NCBI GenBank assembly: GCA_964430505.1
Contig: CAYSGH010000061.1
Coordinates: forward strand, 1 to 27,498
Direction of reading: 5' to 3'
Source of the DNA: UBA6176 sp032119375
Lineage (GTDB): Bacteria; Verrucomicrobiota; Verrucomicrobiia; Limisphaerales; UBA9464
Length of the DNA stretch: 27,498 nt
A model generated the notes under the pieces. That model was not told the origin of the DNA. It was given only the letters and a program-made list of their open reading frames with translations, and did no database searches. A program made the translations under genes and the position numbers. This document shows positions 7,861 to 16,633 of this stretch, one piece after another (positions within the stretch are counted from its first letter, which is position 1; each line of letters starts with the position of its first letter).

Positions 7861-9468
7861 ATGTTGGATTCAGGCTGGATCACCAGGGCCTTCAGGCACG
7901 AGGGACGGCTCACCCGTCGCCTGTTCCTCTCCACCGCCACCGCCCTCGCCACGTTGCCCACGCTCGGCTTGGAGGGCGCCCCTTCGATCCGGCGCAGGCC
8001 GCGCTGGAGCGGCAACCCGTTCCAACAGGGCGTGGCCTCCGGCGACCCCGACCCCACCAGCGTCGTCCTCTGGACCCGGCTGGGACCCAACCCCGGCGAG
8101 CCCGGCAATGGCATCGGTCCCGAGGCCGTGGAGGTGCGCTGGGAACTGGCCGAGAACGAGGCCATGACACGACGCGTCCGGCGCGGGGTGACGTGGGCCA
8201 CGCCCCAGCTCGGGCATTCCGTCCACGTCGAGGTTGGCGGGCTGCAACCGGGCCGGGAGTATTGGTACCGGTTCCTGGTGGACGGCGCGGAGAGCCCCAA
8301 GGGCCGGACGCGCACGCTGCCCGCGCCAGACTCGATGCCGGGCGAGCTGCGGTTTGCCTTTGCCTCGTGCCAGCACTTCGAGGACGGGCTGTTCACCGCG
8401 TACGACGCCATGCGGCGGGATCGGCCCGACTTCGTGGTGCACCTGGGCGACTACATCTACGAGGGGCCGGGAGCGGACAAGAAGGTGCGCCGCCACACCG
8501 GCCCGCCCAAGCGGCGCCTGCGGACGCTGGACGAATACAGGGAACGCCACGCCCTGTACCGGTCCGACCCGTGGTTGCAGGCGATGCACCGGGAGTGCCC
8601 GTGGCTCGTCACGTGGGACGACCATGAGTTCGACAACAACTACGCGGCGGCCATCTCCGAGAAGAAGGACGAGGACCCCGTGGAGTTCCTGGTGCGGCGC
8701 GCGGCCGCCTACCAGGCCTACTACGAGGCCATGCCGCTCCGCGCCCGCTCGTTGCCGCGAGGCCCGCACATGGACCTGTACCGGTCCGCGTCGTTCGGAC
8801 GCCTCGCCGAGTTCCTGGTCCTGGACACGCGCCAGTACCGCACGGACCAGCCCAACGGCGACGTCTCCAGCCCGCTCAACGCCGCCGCCATGGACCCGCG
8901 CAACTCCCTCCTCGGCGCATCCCAGCGCCACTGGATGGACGCGCGCCTGCTGGCGTCGCGCGCGACCTGGAACGTGCTCGCGCAGCAGGTCATGATGGGC
9001 CTCGTCGCCCGCCCGCCCGCCAAGGACGGGGGCGAGCCCCTCTTCTCCATGGACCAATGGCCCGGCGCCGCCGCCGAGCGCATCGCCATCGGTCGCTTCC
9101 TCGCGGAGCGTCGCATCCCCAACCCCGTCGTGCTCACCGGCGACATTCATTCCAACTGGGTCAACAACCTCCGCGTGGACGACCGCCAGGCGGACGCGCC
9201 GGTGGTGGCGACGGAGTTCGTGGGCACCAGCGTCACCAGCGGGGGCAATGGCAAGCTCGACCCGGGGGCGGAGGCCAAGCTCAAGGCCCTCAACCCCTGC
9301 GTCCGCTTCTTCTCCCGCGAGCGCGGCTACGTCCGATGCCGCGTCACGCCCGGCGAATGGCGGAGCGACTACGTCGCGGTCGAGGACGTCACCCAGCCCA
9401 ACGGCCGCGCTGTGACGCGCCGCTCGTTCGTGGTCGAGGCCGGCCGCCCAGGCGCGGTCGAGGCGTAG
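7861..9468 (+). CDS. phoD: Tat-exported PhoD-like alkaline phosphatase/phosphodiesterase
   Basis: The 535-residue protein has a twin-arginine signal (LTRRLFLS, 18-25, then a hydrophobic stretch to about 40). A PhoD N-terminal domain follows (FQQGVASGDPDPTSVVLWTR, about 54-73). The metallophosphatase core shows FASCQ (167-171), HLGDYIYE (194-201), WDDHEFDNNY (252-261) and TGDIHSNW (426-433); these are the calcium/iron-binding motifs of PhoD. The family hydrolyses phosphomonoesters and diesters outside the cytoplasm. The ATG at 7861 has AGGATT five bases upstream and places the Tat motif properly. It starts 49 bases after the sulfur-carrier gene on the same strand; transcriptional linkage is possible but no functional link is evident. 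No Pho box was recognised. Confidence 0.92.
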   Translation: MLDSGWITRAFRHEGRLTRRLFLSTATALATLPTLGLEGAPSIRRRPRWSGNPFQQGVASGDPDPTSVVLWTRLGPNPGEPGNGIGPEAVEVRWELAENEAMTRRVRRGVTWATPQLGHSVHVEVGGLQPGREYWYRFLVDGAESPKGRTRTLPAPDSMPGELRFAFASCQHFEDGLFTAYDAMRRDRPDFVVHLGDYIYEGPGADKKVRRHTGPPKRRLRTLDEYRERHALYRSDPWLQAMHRECPWLVTWDDHEFDNNYAAAISEKKDEDPVEFLVRRAAAYQAYYEAMPLRARSLPRGPHMDLYRSASFGRLAEFLVLDTRQYRTDQPNGDVSSPLNAAAMDPRNSLLGASQRHWMDARLLASRATWNVLAQQVMMGLVARPPAKDGGEPLFSMDQWPGAAAERIAIGRFLAERRIPNPVVLTGDIHSNWVNNLRVDDRQADAPVVATEFVGTSVTSGGNGKLDPGAEAKLKALNPCVRFFSRERGYVRCRVTPGEWRSDYVAVEDVTQPNGRAVTRRSFVVEAGRPGAVEA

Positions 9469-9513
9469 GGGGCGGGGTCCGCGATCCACGTGGCAGGGCC
9501 GCCTCGGCGCTGG

Positions 9514-9545
9514 GCGGCGAGCGGCGAGCGGCGAGCAGCGAGCGG
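9514..9545 (+). repeat. Tandem heptamer repeat, about 4.5 copies
   Basis: GCGGCGA occurs three times exactly (9514-9534), then once as GCAGCGA (9535-9541), then as the partial unit GCGG. The unit length of 7 is unambiguous. It lies in non-coding DNA. Confidence 0.9.
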
Positions 9546-9580
9546 CCCGTGGGATCTCAAGCGTCCCCGAACGGTCTGCA

Positions 9581-9633
9581 GGTCGGGTTCCCTGACCCGG
9601 CGGATGACGATGCGAAACCGGTGTCGCCGCGTG
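9581..9633 (+). repeat. Dispersed palindromic repeat, copy 1
   Basis: The block runs GGTCGGGTTCCCTGACCCGG, then a variable part with ATGCG, then TCGCCGCGTG. It aligns without a length change to 27445-27498: the first 22 bases differ at two positions, and the ATGCG and TCGCCGCGTG blocks are shared. The first part is self-complementary (CGGGT...ACCCG). This looks like a dispersed, REP-like intergenic element. Confidence 0.6.
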
Positions 9634-9791
9634 AGGACACGCGGGCTACGGAAAGCCCAACGGCCGTTCGTAGCTTCAAATCCAAAATCGAAAAGCTCAG
9701 AGGCCAAGGGCAAGCCCGACGCCCACTTGGAAAAGCCCGCACCGAGGAGGAGGGCCGTTGGTGAAGCCTCGCCTGGCATGACATGGGAGCG

Positions 9792-12700
9792 TCACTTCAC
9801 CAGGTCCATCAGCTTGGCGTAGCTGTCCACGACGTCGTACTTGACCTGGTCGGAGGTGATCTTGGCGAAGAACCGGCGGGCGCACTGGACCTTGCACTCC
9901 TCGATCTTGCGAAGCTCCATGCTGGACAGGGAGCCCTTGGTCTCGGCGATGAAGAACACGTGCTTCACGGAGCCTTCCTTGAAGGCGATGGCCCAGTCCG
10001 GGTTGTAGCTGCCCACGGGCGTGGGGATGGAAAAGGTCCGGGGCAGCTTGGCATACACGACCACGTCGGTGGCCGTGTCGAGGTCGCCCACGAAGGCCCG
10101 CTCGTTCTTCGCGTCGGTGAACACGTAGTCGTAGATGTGCCGTCGGGCGGGCACCGCCCGGGACATGTCCTCGCGTGGCTTTTCCTGGGTGAAGATGTCC
10201 AGGGTGTGGACGTCTTCCATGGGGTTGTACGTCAGGTGCTCGACGATGACGGTGGCCTTCTGCTCGTTGATGATCCGGGACGCCTTTTGGATGAAGTCCT
10301 CCGGGTTGGCCCGGTATTGGGCAAACACGGCGGGCTGGATGCCCTGCAAGATGGCACAGACGGTCCGCCGAAGGAGCTGGGTCTCCCCGGCCACCTTCCC
10401 GAGGAGGTCGTACTTCACCGTGGATGAGACGGAGTCATGGAGGACGTCGGTCTGGGTTTCGCCGAGCCGAAAGGCCTCGCCCTGGCCCAAGGACTCGACG
10501 GTGGCGGAGTCCGCCTGTTCCCCCCGTTGCACGGTGTACTGGAGCAGGCTGACGCGCAGCTCCGCGTCCAGGGCCGCGATGCACTTCCGGACCAGTTCCC
10601 CGGTGTCGAAATGGACGGTGTAGGCCGCCTTGCGATTGATTCGATTCCAAAGCGCCTGGAACTCGCGCTTGTGGAAGTTGCCATTGAGCGGGTTGACGCG
10701 TGCCCTTCGGTCGTCCCCTGGCTGGGGGAGCTGCGCGTCGGAAAACACGGTGTCGATGAGCTGGAACACGGGCTCGGCGTGCTGCGCGAGGTCGGGAGGC
10801 AGGGGAGCCAACGTGCCTTGCCGTCGCGCCTCGTGATAGGCCGGCACCAGAAGGTCCTCGTCGTCGGCATAGCCATGGCGCACCAGGTAGCGATGGATGG
10901 CCCGGGCCATCTGGGGCGTGACCGGGAGGGGGCCATCGGCGGTCGCGAGGCTCTTCCCATGGAAGTAGGCCTCGTCGGCCTTGCGTGGCCGGGCGGACAA
11001 GGTGGCGCTGATGTCCTTCTGGAGCGCCGTCACGAAGTCCCGGTAGCTCTCGCTCGCAACGACGGTGAGGACGTTGAAGTGATGAACGGTGGCCGGATGA
11101 TCCATGCGGTCGCCGTCCTGGTTCACGCAAAGGCGAAGCCCGCGTCCCACCTCCTGGCGTCGGGACACCGTGTTGTCGCTGTGCTTGAGGGTGCAGATGA
11201 CGAAGACGTTGGGATTGTCCCAACCCTCGCGGAGCGCCGAGTGCGAGAAGATGAAGCGGACGGGTTCCTTGAAGGACAACAACCGTTCCTTGTCCCGAAG
11301 GATGAGGTCGTAGGCGTCGGCGTCGTCCGCCTCGCCGGCGGACTCGCCGCGGGCCTTGGCCTCGGGGTTGACCATGCGGCGGGTCTTCTTGTCGATGGAG
11401 AAGTAGCCATTGTGGGTTTGGGACGCCTGGATGCCCCGGAGATAGCGCTGGTAGGGCGTGTCCTCCAGCGTGAGCACTTCATTGAGCTGGGCCACGTACT
11501 CCTCCTCGAAGGCCCTTGCATACTCCCCGGGCTGCTCTCCGACGTCGTTGTAAGCCCGGTACTTCGCCACCTCGTCGATGAAGAACAGGGTCAGGACCTT
11601 GATCCCGTGGTGGAAGAGGGCCTGCTCCTTCTCAAAATGAGCTTGGATCGCCTCGCGGATTTGGATGCGGCGGAGCGTCGCCTCGTTGACGTCGCCGCTG
11701 GCCTCGCCGGCGCCGAGGACGAAGCCGTTGGTGAAGCTCAACGTGTTGTCCAACGCGTTGATGTCGGAGACGACCATCCCCCGGTATTGCTCCAGGCCAC
11801 CGGACATGTCGAAGAGGTTGTCGTTCACGCCCAGCTTCCGAAGCACCCGCTGGATGCCGTTGGCCTGCTGGATCTCCATCTCGGCCCGGGCCACGGGAGG
11901 CGCGCTGGGGGAAACCTGGATGGACTCCAGGTACAGATACCCGTGCGTCCCGGCCAAGCCCCGCACCGTGATGCCCCGCACGGCGATCTTCTTCACCAGC
12001 CTTTGGTTGAAGGCGTCCAGGGCATCCAGCCGGTACACCTTGTTGTGCTCCTGCCGATGCGTCGCCGAATACCGCAGGATCATCAGCGGCGCGAACTCCC
12101 TGAGGGATTCCATCGTCTTGGCCCCCTCCATCTTCTGGGGCTCGTCCAAGATCAGGATGGGACGGTTCCGGGCGATGACGTCGATGGGCCGCCGCGTCTG
12201 GAACTCGTCCAGCTCCTCGTAGATGCGCCGGGCGTCCTGGCCCTTGGCGTTGAACGCCTGGACGTTGATCACCATGACGTTGATCCCGGCGTCCGAGGAA
12301 AAGCCCTCCAGGGCATGAAGCTCCTTGGAGTTGTAGATGAAGAACCGCGCCCGCTTGCCGTATTGTTCCAGGAAGTGGTCGGCCGTGATCCCAAGGGACT
12401 TATGGACGCCCTCGCGGATGGCGATGCTGGGGACCACGACGATGAACTTGCTCCACCCGTAGCGCTTGTTCAGCTCGAACATCGTCTTGATGTAGCAATA
12501 CGTCTTCCCCGTCCCCGTCTCCATCTCTACGTCCAGGTTGAAGCGGCAGCCGGCCGATGCCCTCAAGGCCGGGGACAACGGCAGGTTTTGCCGCCGCTGC
12601 ACCGCGTGAACGTTGGCCAACACCCTCTCTGGCAACAACGCCACCTCGGCGTTCTTGAAGCCGTCGGCGCCAAGGCCCAGCGCCTGTTCATTCCCCTGTT

Positions 12701-12821
12701 CCGGGCGCCCGGGATCCATCCGGTACGAAAGGCCCGCCACCGCCGGCTGCCCCGCGAAACAGTCCGCCACGGCCTCCACCGCCTGGGTCTGGTAGGCCTG
12801 ATGCTTGAACTTGAGCTTCAT
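9792..12821 (-). CDS. res: Type III restriction enzyme subunit Res
   Basis: The 1009-residue protein has the full type III Res layout. The superfamily 2 helicase part shows Walker A METGTGKT (100-107), Walker B DEPQ (226-229) and SATHR (252-256). The second RecA domain has SHSALREGWDNPNVF and SRRQEVGRGLRL. The C-terminal PD-(D/E)XK nuclease has Pro941-Asp942 in NPDW and Glu960-Thr-Lys962 in AETKG. Known Res proteins are of similar length and cut DNA after two Mod2Res complexes communicate on unmethylated sites. The Mod partner is at 14035-15954, separated here by a PLD-type gene. The ATG at 12821 has only a weak GGA upstream and lies 171 bases from the preceding gene, in a structured spacer. 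All catalytic motifs are intact, so it is probably active. Confidence 0.94.
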   Translation of the reverse strand: MKLKFKHQAYQTQAVEAVADCFAGQPAVAGLSYRMDPGRPEQGNEQALGLGADGFKNAEVALLPERVLANVHAVQRRQNLPLSPALRASAGCRFNLDVEMETGTGKTYCYIKTMFELNKRYGWSKFIVVVPSIAIREGVHKSLGITADHFLEQYGKRARFFIYNSKELHALEGFSSDAGINVMVINVQAFNAKGQDARRIYEELDEFQTRRPIDVIARNRPILILDEPQKMEGAKTMESLREFAPLMILRYSATHRQEHNKVYRLDALDAFNQRLVKKIAVRGITVRGLAGTHGYLYLESIQVSPSAPPVARAEMEIQQANGIQRVLRKLGVNDNLFDMSGGLEQYRGMVVSDINALDNTLSFTNGFVLGAGEASGDVNEATLRRIQIREAIQAHFEKEQALFHHGIKVLTLFFIDEVAKYRAYNDVGEQPGEYARAFEEEYVAQLNEVLTLEDTPYQRYLRGIQASQTHNGYFSIDKKTRRMVNPEAKARGESAGEADDADAYDLILRDKERLLSFKEPVRFIFSHSALREGWDNPNVFVICTLKHSDNTVSRRQEVGRGLRLCVNQDGDRMDHPATVHHFNVLTVVASESYRDFVTALQKDISATLSARPRKADEAYFHGKSLATADGPLPVTPQMARAIHRYLVRHGYADDEDLLVPAYHEARRQGTLAPLPPDLAQHAEPVFQLIDTVFSDAQLPQPGDDRRARVNPLNGNFHKREFQALWNRINRKAAYTVHFDTGELVRKCIAALDAELRVSLLQYTVQRGEQADSATVESLGQGEAFRLGETQTDVLHDSVSSTVKYDLLGKVAGETQLLRRTVCAILQGIQPAVFAQYRANPEDFIQKASRIINEQKATVIVEHLTYNPMEDVHTLDIFTQEKPREDMSRAVPARRHIYDYVFTDAKNERAFVGDLDTATDVVVYAKLPRTFSIPTPVGSYNPDWAIAFKEGSVKHVFFIAETKGSLSSMELRKIEECKVQCARRFFAKITSDQVKYDVVDSYAKLMDLVK

Positions 12822-12853
12822 TCCATTCGTTGCTTCAACGACTTCCCGGCAGT

Positions 12854-12958
12854 AAAGAATGGCCTGACACTACGGATTGTGGGCTGGTTGGCGTGACACC
12901 ACAATGGGTTGCGGTGTCTGCGGCGACCCATTCTTTCTCATTCTTTTTCATTCTTTTG
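12854..12958. repeat. Nested inverted repeats and three decamer repeats upstream of res
   Basis: AAAGAATGG (12854-12862) is inverted as CCATTCTTT (12928-12936). Inside lie ATTGTG/CACAAT and GACACC/GGTGTC inverted pairs. The right side continues as three tandem decamers starting CATTCTTT (12929-12958), A-rich on the minus strand in otherwise GC-rich DNA. It is the only sizeable spacer directly before the res start and could be a control region for Res or a small inserted element. A 72-codon minus-strand frame (12835-13053) spans it but has no family resemblance. Confidence 0.65.
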
Positions 12959-12992
12959 CCCGCCCTGAACAAGCGTCCATCGCGGGATGCCT

Positions 12993-14018
12993 CTACATGA
13001 GCTTGTATCGCCTTTGATGGCCCTTGCGCGTCTTTAGCATCGTGTCCAAGCACGCATATTGGCTTGGGTCCACCGCTCGGGAAACCACGGCAAAATCAAA
13101 GGACTTCGGAGCAATCTTCCTGAACAACAAGAAGCACGGCCTTTCGGTGAAGGATGCCTCATGGATAGACAGCCTCATCGTTGTGTTCCGGTTGTACGTC
13201 ATGGTCACGCCACGGCTCGACTCGGTCACGACATTCCTCAGCTGGATCTCGAGCGATTCGCCCACCACGTTGCCCAGCCCAAAGTAAGTGATGGCAAGAG
13301 GCTTGAGGATTTGCACCTGTTGGCCCATCTGACCCGTTTCCTTGGGCATCACCTCATAAACCAGTGTGCCCTTCACGAGCGGGATGGGAAGGCTTTCCTC
13401 AATGGATTTTGGGGTCGCAAGCCTAGACTTAATCCGTCTATTCCATGTAAATTGCCACGTCTGCTTGCTTTTCCGTAGCGCATTCATTCGCTTGTTGCGC
13501 GCTACGCGATACTCCTTCAGAGCTGCGTCGTTAAGAATCTCACTGGATGCGCCGATTGAGCTCTCCCAATCCGCCAAAGCCTTAGAGTTCTCATGAATCC
13601 TAACTGACGTGGCAAATTCAACATTTGAGGACAGCCCGCGTCGCGTGAGGTTGTTCGATCCGCTCAGCAAAAGCCACTCGGGCGCGCCTGCAAACACGAT
13701 GACTTTCGGATGAAAAATCCCTGAATAGGACACGACAAGGCGGACATCGACGCCGTCGGCCCGCATGGAGACCAAGACCTCGGGCTCGGTCACGGCGTCA
13801 TCCGTCCCAATGAAGGCGGTTATCTTCCTGGACGGCCCGCGTCCGAGCCACGCCTTGGCGTGATGGCGGATCTCATCCCACCCGGACTGGGTGGCGCCGT
13901 AGAAGTACATCCGGACCTCGGAATGTTGGTCATCCGAATCGAAGGCAAGCCGGACCGAGGCCAGGAACTCGCCGCAGTTCAAGGTTGGCGACGCAATGGT
14001 TGGCAGGAGATTGACCAT
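12993..14018 (-). CDS. PLD-like (HKD-type) nuclease in the defence locus
   Basis: The 341-residue protein has one phospholipase D-type catalytic motif. It reads His103-Pro-Lys105 in IFHPKVIVF, followed by LLLSGSNNLTRRGL (Gly120-Ser121-Asn122-Asn123) and Glu134. PLD nucleases with a single HKD half, such as the BfiI group, act as dimers and cut DNA without metal. The rest of the protein is unassigned. The start at ATG 14018 is supported by GGAAGG about eight bases upstream and by the 16-base spacing from the mod stop; the longer in-frame version would overlap mod. Base composition is visibly less GC-rich than the housekeeping genes, a sign of transfer. It may be an extra nuclease or effector of the neighbouring type III system; this is inference from position. 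Confidence 0.85.
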   Translation of the reverse strand: MVNLLPTIASPTLNCGEFLASVRLAFDSDDQHSEVRMYFYGATQSGWDEIRHHAKAWLGRGPSRKITAFIGTDDAVTEPEVLVSMRADGVDVRLVVSYSGIFHPKVIVFAGAPEWLLLSGSNNLTRRGLSSNVEFATSVRIHENSKALADWESSIGASSEILNDAALKEYRVARNKRMNALRKSKQTWQFTWNRRIKSRLATPKSIEESLPIPLVKGTLVYEVMPKETGQMGQQVQILKPLAITYFGLGNVVGESLEIQLRNVVTESSRGVTMTYNRNTTMRLSIHEASFTERPCFLLFRKIAPKSFDFAVVSRAVDPSQYACLDTMLKTRKGHQRRYKLM

Positions 14019-14034
14019 GCAAGGGCCTTCCAAT

Positions 14035-15954
14035 TTAGATGTACTTGATGTCCGTCGAGGGACTGAGGAAGCGAAGGAGTTGCGCCGCGTTGATGACGGA
14101 GCTGTCTTCGTCGAAGCCGCCGTCGCGAAGGACGACTCGGAGTGGCTTGCGACTGCCCAAAGCTCGTACAACGGCCTCGTCAATCGAAGCGTCAAAGCAG
14201 GCGGCCAAGGCATTGGAATCGACGAAGAACACCGTCTTGCCCGAAACCGTCTCCTTCGTCATGGGCAGGCATGGGTCAACTCCCCAGTCCAGCAAGACCT
14301 GGAACAGCAGGTCGTCCGGGGTTCGCCCCGCCTTGATGTTGTCCAGGTGGCGCACCAAGTCCGACTGCTTGACGGAGTCGGGCGTGTAGAAGACGTCGCG
14401 CATGTTGGATGTGTCCACCTTCAGGACGCGAAATCCAACGTCAATGCCCGGGGCTGTGGTCGCATTCTCGCCCTTGATTTTGCTCCCGGCCCTGCGGATG
14501 CGCTCCTTGGTGATCTCAGCAATGGTGCGATATCCATGTCGCATGGCCTCGGAATCGGGGGCACAAGCCTCCGGCAATTGGACCATCAAGAACCGTCGAG
14601 AGCCACCGTCCTCGGCATTCAGCGCCATGACGGCAGCGGCCGTTGTTCCCGACCCCGCATAAAAGTCCATGATCAGGTCATCGCCCCCGGTCACAGTTCG
14701 CACGAGGAACTTGAGGAGACCCTGTGGCTTGGGATGACTCATGACATCCCCGCCAAAAAGCGTGCGCATTTCCTCCGTGGCATCCTCATTTGTGGGAATT
14801 CCGTTGGTCCTGTGGGACAGGAGGTTGGACGTCTTCTTGATGTCAGGTGCGCGGTTGATGTAGTTTGGGCGAAATGGGAGCTTGGCGATGCTTAGTTGTG
14901 CTTGGTTGGCAATCAGCTCATTGAGCTTTGCCTGTGAGTAACGCCACTCGCCGCGCAGCCGGAAAGGGTTCGAGTTGCGTCCGTTTCTGACCTCCACGGG
15001 GTCGAGCAACTCCGTGATGATGTTGCCTTCGGACATGTCTTGGGGCGCCACAACGCCGTCGGGGAGGCCGAACTCCACGGAACCAGCCGGAAACAAGAGG
15101 TCCTTGATGCCATTGCCCGCGTTGTTGAACGGATACTTCTTGCCGTCTTCCACGGTGCCTGCCGAAAAAGGCGGGGATTTTGACCGATCACGCGCATAGG
15201 CCACGACGTATTCCGTGACGACACCCATGTTGGCGCTCAGGAATGATGGCTTCTTTTTCTTTTCCCATACGAACGTCCCGCAGTAGTTCGATTCGCCAAA
15301 CACCTCTTCGCAAAGTTTTAGCAGGTTGGGATACTCGTGATCATCGATGGAAATGAAGATCAGCCCATCCTCACGTAGGAGGTTTCTCGAAAGCCTCAAC
15401 CGGGAATAGAGGGACGAGAGCCAGTCGGAGTGGAAGCGTCCATGGGTGGTCTCGTTGGCGAACATTCGGTTGTCGTCCCGGTCCCTTTGGTTGGATCTCG
15501 CGAGGTAGGCTTCCGCATCGAGGGCGTAATCATCGTGATACAGAAAGTCCCCCCCCGTGTTATACGGCGGGTCGATGTAGATGAGCTTGACCTTACCGAG
15601 GTAGGTTTCCTGGAGGAGCTTGAGGGCGTCGAGGTTGTCGCCCTCGATGAAGAGGTTTTTGGTGGAGTCGAAGTGGAGGCTTTCGTCGCGGCAGGGCCTG
15701 AGGGTTTTGGCGATGGGGGCATGGGCGGCGAGGATGGCCTCGCGTTTGCCGGGCCAGTCGAGGTGGTAGCGTTCGCGCGGGCCCTCGACGACATGGCCGG
15801 CGAGCTCCTGGCGGAGCTGGTCGAAGTCGATGGAGGGGCGGAGGGCTCCGGATTGGGGGTCGCGGGCCTCGACGACGCAGGAGGGGAAGAGTTCGGCGAG
15901 CCGTTGGAGGTTGTGGGCCGAGAGGTTCGGCGAGTGCATCTTGAGCTTTTGCAT
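14035..15954 (-). CDS. mod: Type III DNA N6-adenine methyltransferase Mod
   Basis: The 639-residue protein shows the beta-class amino-methyltransferase order: catalytic motif IV DPPYNTG (128-134) precedes the SAM-binding motif I DFYAGSGTT (430-438). A long middle part includes a variable target-recognition region of roughly residues 200-400. The N-terminus (ARDPQSG, DFDQLRQEL, HLDWPGKRE, KTLRPCRDES, IEGDNLDALKLL) is typical of type III Mod. The start ATG 15954 lies 10 bases after the upstream DUF4391 stop; no strong ribosome site is visible, which suggests coupled translation. It methylates adenine at a specific site and forms the recognition subunit for Res. The middle and C-terminal part is less GC-rich than the flanking genome. 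Confidence 0.95.
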   Translation of the reverse strand: MQKLKMHSPNLSAHNLQRLAELFPSCVVEARDPQSGALRPSIDFDQLRQELAGHVVEGPRERYHLDWPGKREAILAAHAPIAKTLRPCRDESLHFDSTKNLFIEGDNLDALKLLQETYLGKVKLIYIDPPYNTGGDFLYHDDYALDAEAYLARSNQRDRDDNRMFANETTHGRFHSDWLSSLYSRLRLSRNLLREDGLIFISIDDHEYPNLLKLCEEVFGESNYCGTFVWEKKKKPSFLSANMGVVTEYVVAYARDRSKSPPFSAGTVEDGKKYPFNNAGNGIKDLLFPAGSVEFGLPDGVVAPQDMSEGNIITELLDPVEVRNGRNSNPFRLRGEWRYSQAKLNELIANQAQLSIAKLPFRPNYINRAPDIKKTSNLLSHRTNGIPTNEDATEEMRTLFGGDVMSHPKPQGLLKFLVRTVTGGDDLIMDFYAGSGTTAAAVMALNAEDGGSRRFLMVQLPEACAPDSEAMRHGYRTIAEITKERIRRAGSKIKGENATTAPGIDVGFRVLKVDTSNMRDVFYTPDSVKQSDLVRHLDNIKAGRTPDDLLFQVLLDWGVDPCLPMTKETVSGKTVFFVDSNALAACFDASIDEAVVRALGSRKPLRVVLRDGGFDEDSSVINAAQLLRFLSPSTDIKYI

Positions 15955-15964
15955 GGGAGGGGGC

Positions 15965-16633
15965 TCAGGGCGTGCGGAGGGCATCGAGTTGCTGGGAGAG
16001 GGAGCGCAGGGAGGCGTTGATCTCGACCCTGCGGTTGAACTGGGGCTCGCGGAGGAGGCGTGCGTGGAGCGAGCGGGCGTCGCGTTGCATGGATTGCATG
16101 GTGCGGTATCGGGTGACGTGGTCGAGCAGGCTTTCCCCGGTGCGGGGCGGGATGGGCAGGTGGCCTTGGAGGATTTGTTGGTGGAGGGAGGCGAGGTCGA
16201 GGGCCATGGGCAAGGGGCGGCGGGGCTCGGAGCGCGGGCGCGGCTCGGTTTGGAAGGAGGCCTCGATGACCCATGGGGCCGAGGCATGGGCCGACGGGCG
16301 CTTGTAGGAGGCGGCGAAGGCGACGTGGTCCGCGTGGGTGAGCTCGAAGAGGATGGGGAAGGGGATGGCGCGGTCGATGGCGGCGAGGACGTCCGGATGG
16401 AGGGACGGGGACTTGAGGGCGATCTCGAAGACCTGGATTTCCGTGATCGCGTCGCGGGCTGGCAGGCGTGTGGACTCGGGGGAGAGCTTGTAGCGCCAGA
16501 TGATTTCGCCGACCTGGGACACGAACCGTTCCTTGAGCCGCTTCGATGGGCGGGCCTGGGCGTAGATCTTCGCCTTGGGCACGACGCGGTGGATCTCGGC
16601 CTGGTGGGGGTAGGCGAACACGGCGGGGATCAA
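15965..16633 (-). CDS. DUF4391 protein of the restriction/defence locus
   Basis: The 222-residue protein matches DUF4391 by the pattern VVPKAKIY, FVSQVGEIIWRYKLSPES, ITEIQVFEIALK and IDRAIPFPILFEL. The C-terminal third (from about residue 145) is helical, with RTMQSMQRDARSLHARLL. From memory, DUF4391 proteins repeatedly accompany type III-like Mod genes and helicases of the kind found here; their biochemical role is not known to me. The start is uncertain: the best fit is a TTG at 16633 without a clear ribosome site, and a stop codon lies 11 codons upstream. It ends 10 bases before mod, so the two are probably translated from one message. Confidence 0.82.
   Translation of the reverse strand: MIPAVFAYPHQAEIHRVVPKAKIYAQARPSKRLKERFVSQVGEIIWRYKLSPESTRLPARDAITEIQVFEIALKSPSLHPDVLAAIDRAIPFPILFELTHADHVAFAASYKRPSAHASAPWVIEASFQTEPRPRSEPRRPLPMALDLASLHQQILQGHLPIPPRTGESLLDHVTRYRTMQSMQRDARSLHARLLREPQFNRRVEINASLRSLSQQLDALRTP

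Larger units (their letters stand above)
9469..9791. other. Convergent intergenic region with repeats
   Basis: This is the gap between the phoD-like gene (plus) and the type III res gene (minus). It holds a heptamer tandem repeat (9514-9545) and a dispersed repeat (9581-9633), listed separately. I see no gene and no clear intrinsic terminator for either side. It marks the left edge of the defence locus. Confidence 0.6.

Noticed and set aside
10437..12896. A very long plus-strand open frame (819 codons) opposite res
   Set aside because: It is an antisense shadow of the GC-rich res gene; the product has no family resemblance, while the minus-strand Res has all helicase and nuclease motifs.
12929..12958. 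Three CATTCTTT-type repeats considered as a CRISPR array
   Set aside because: Units are 10 bases without spacers, so this is a simple tandem repeat.
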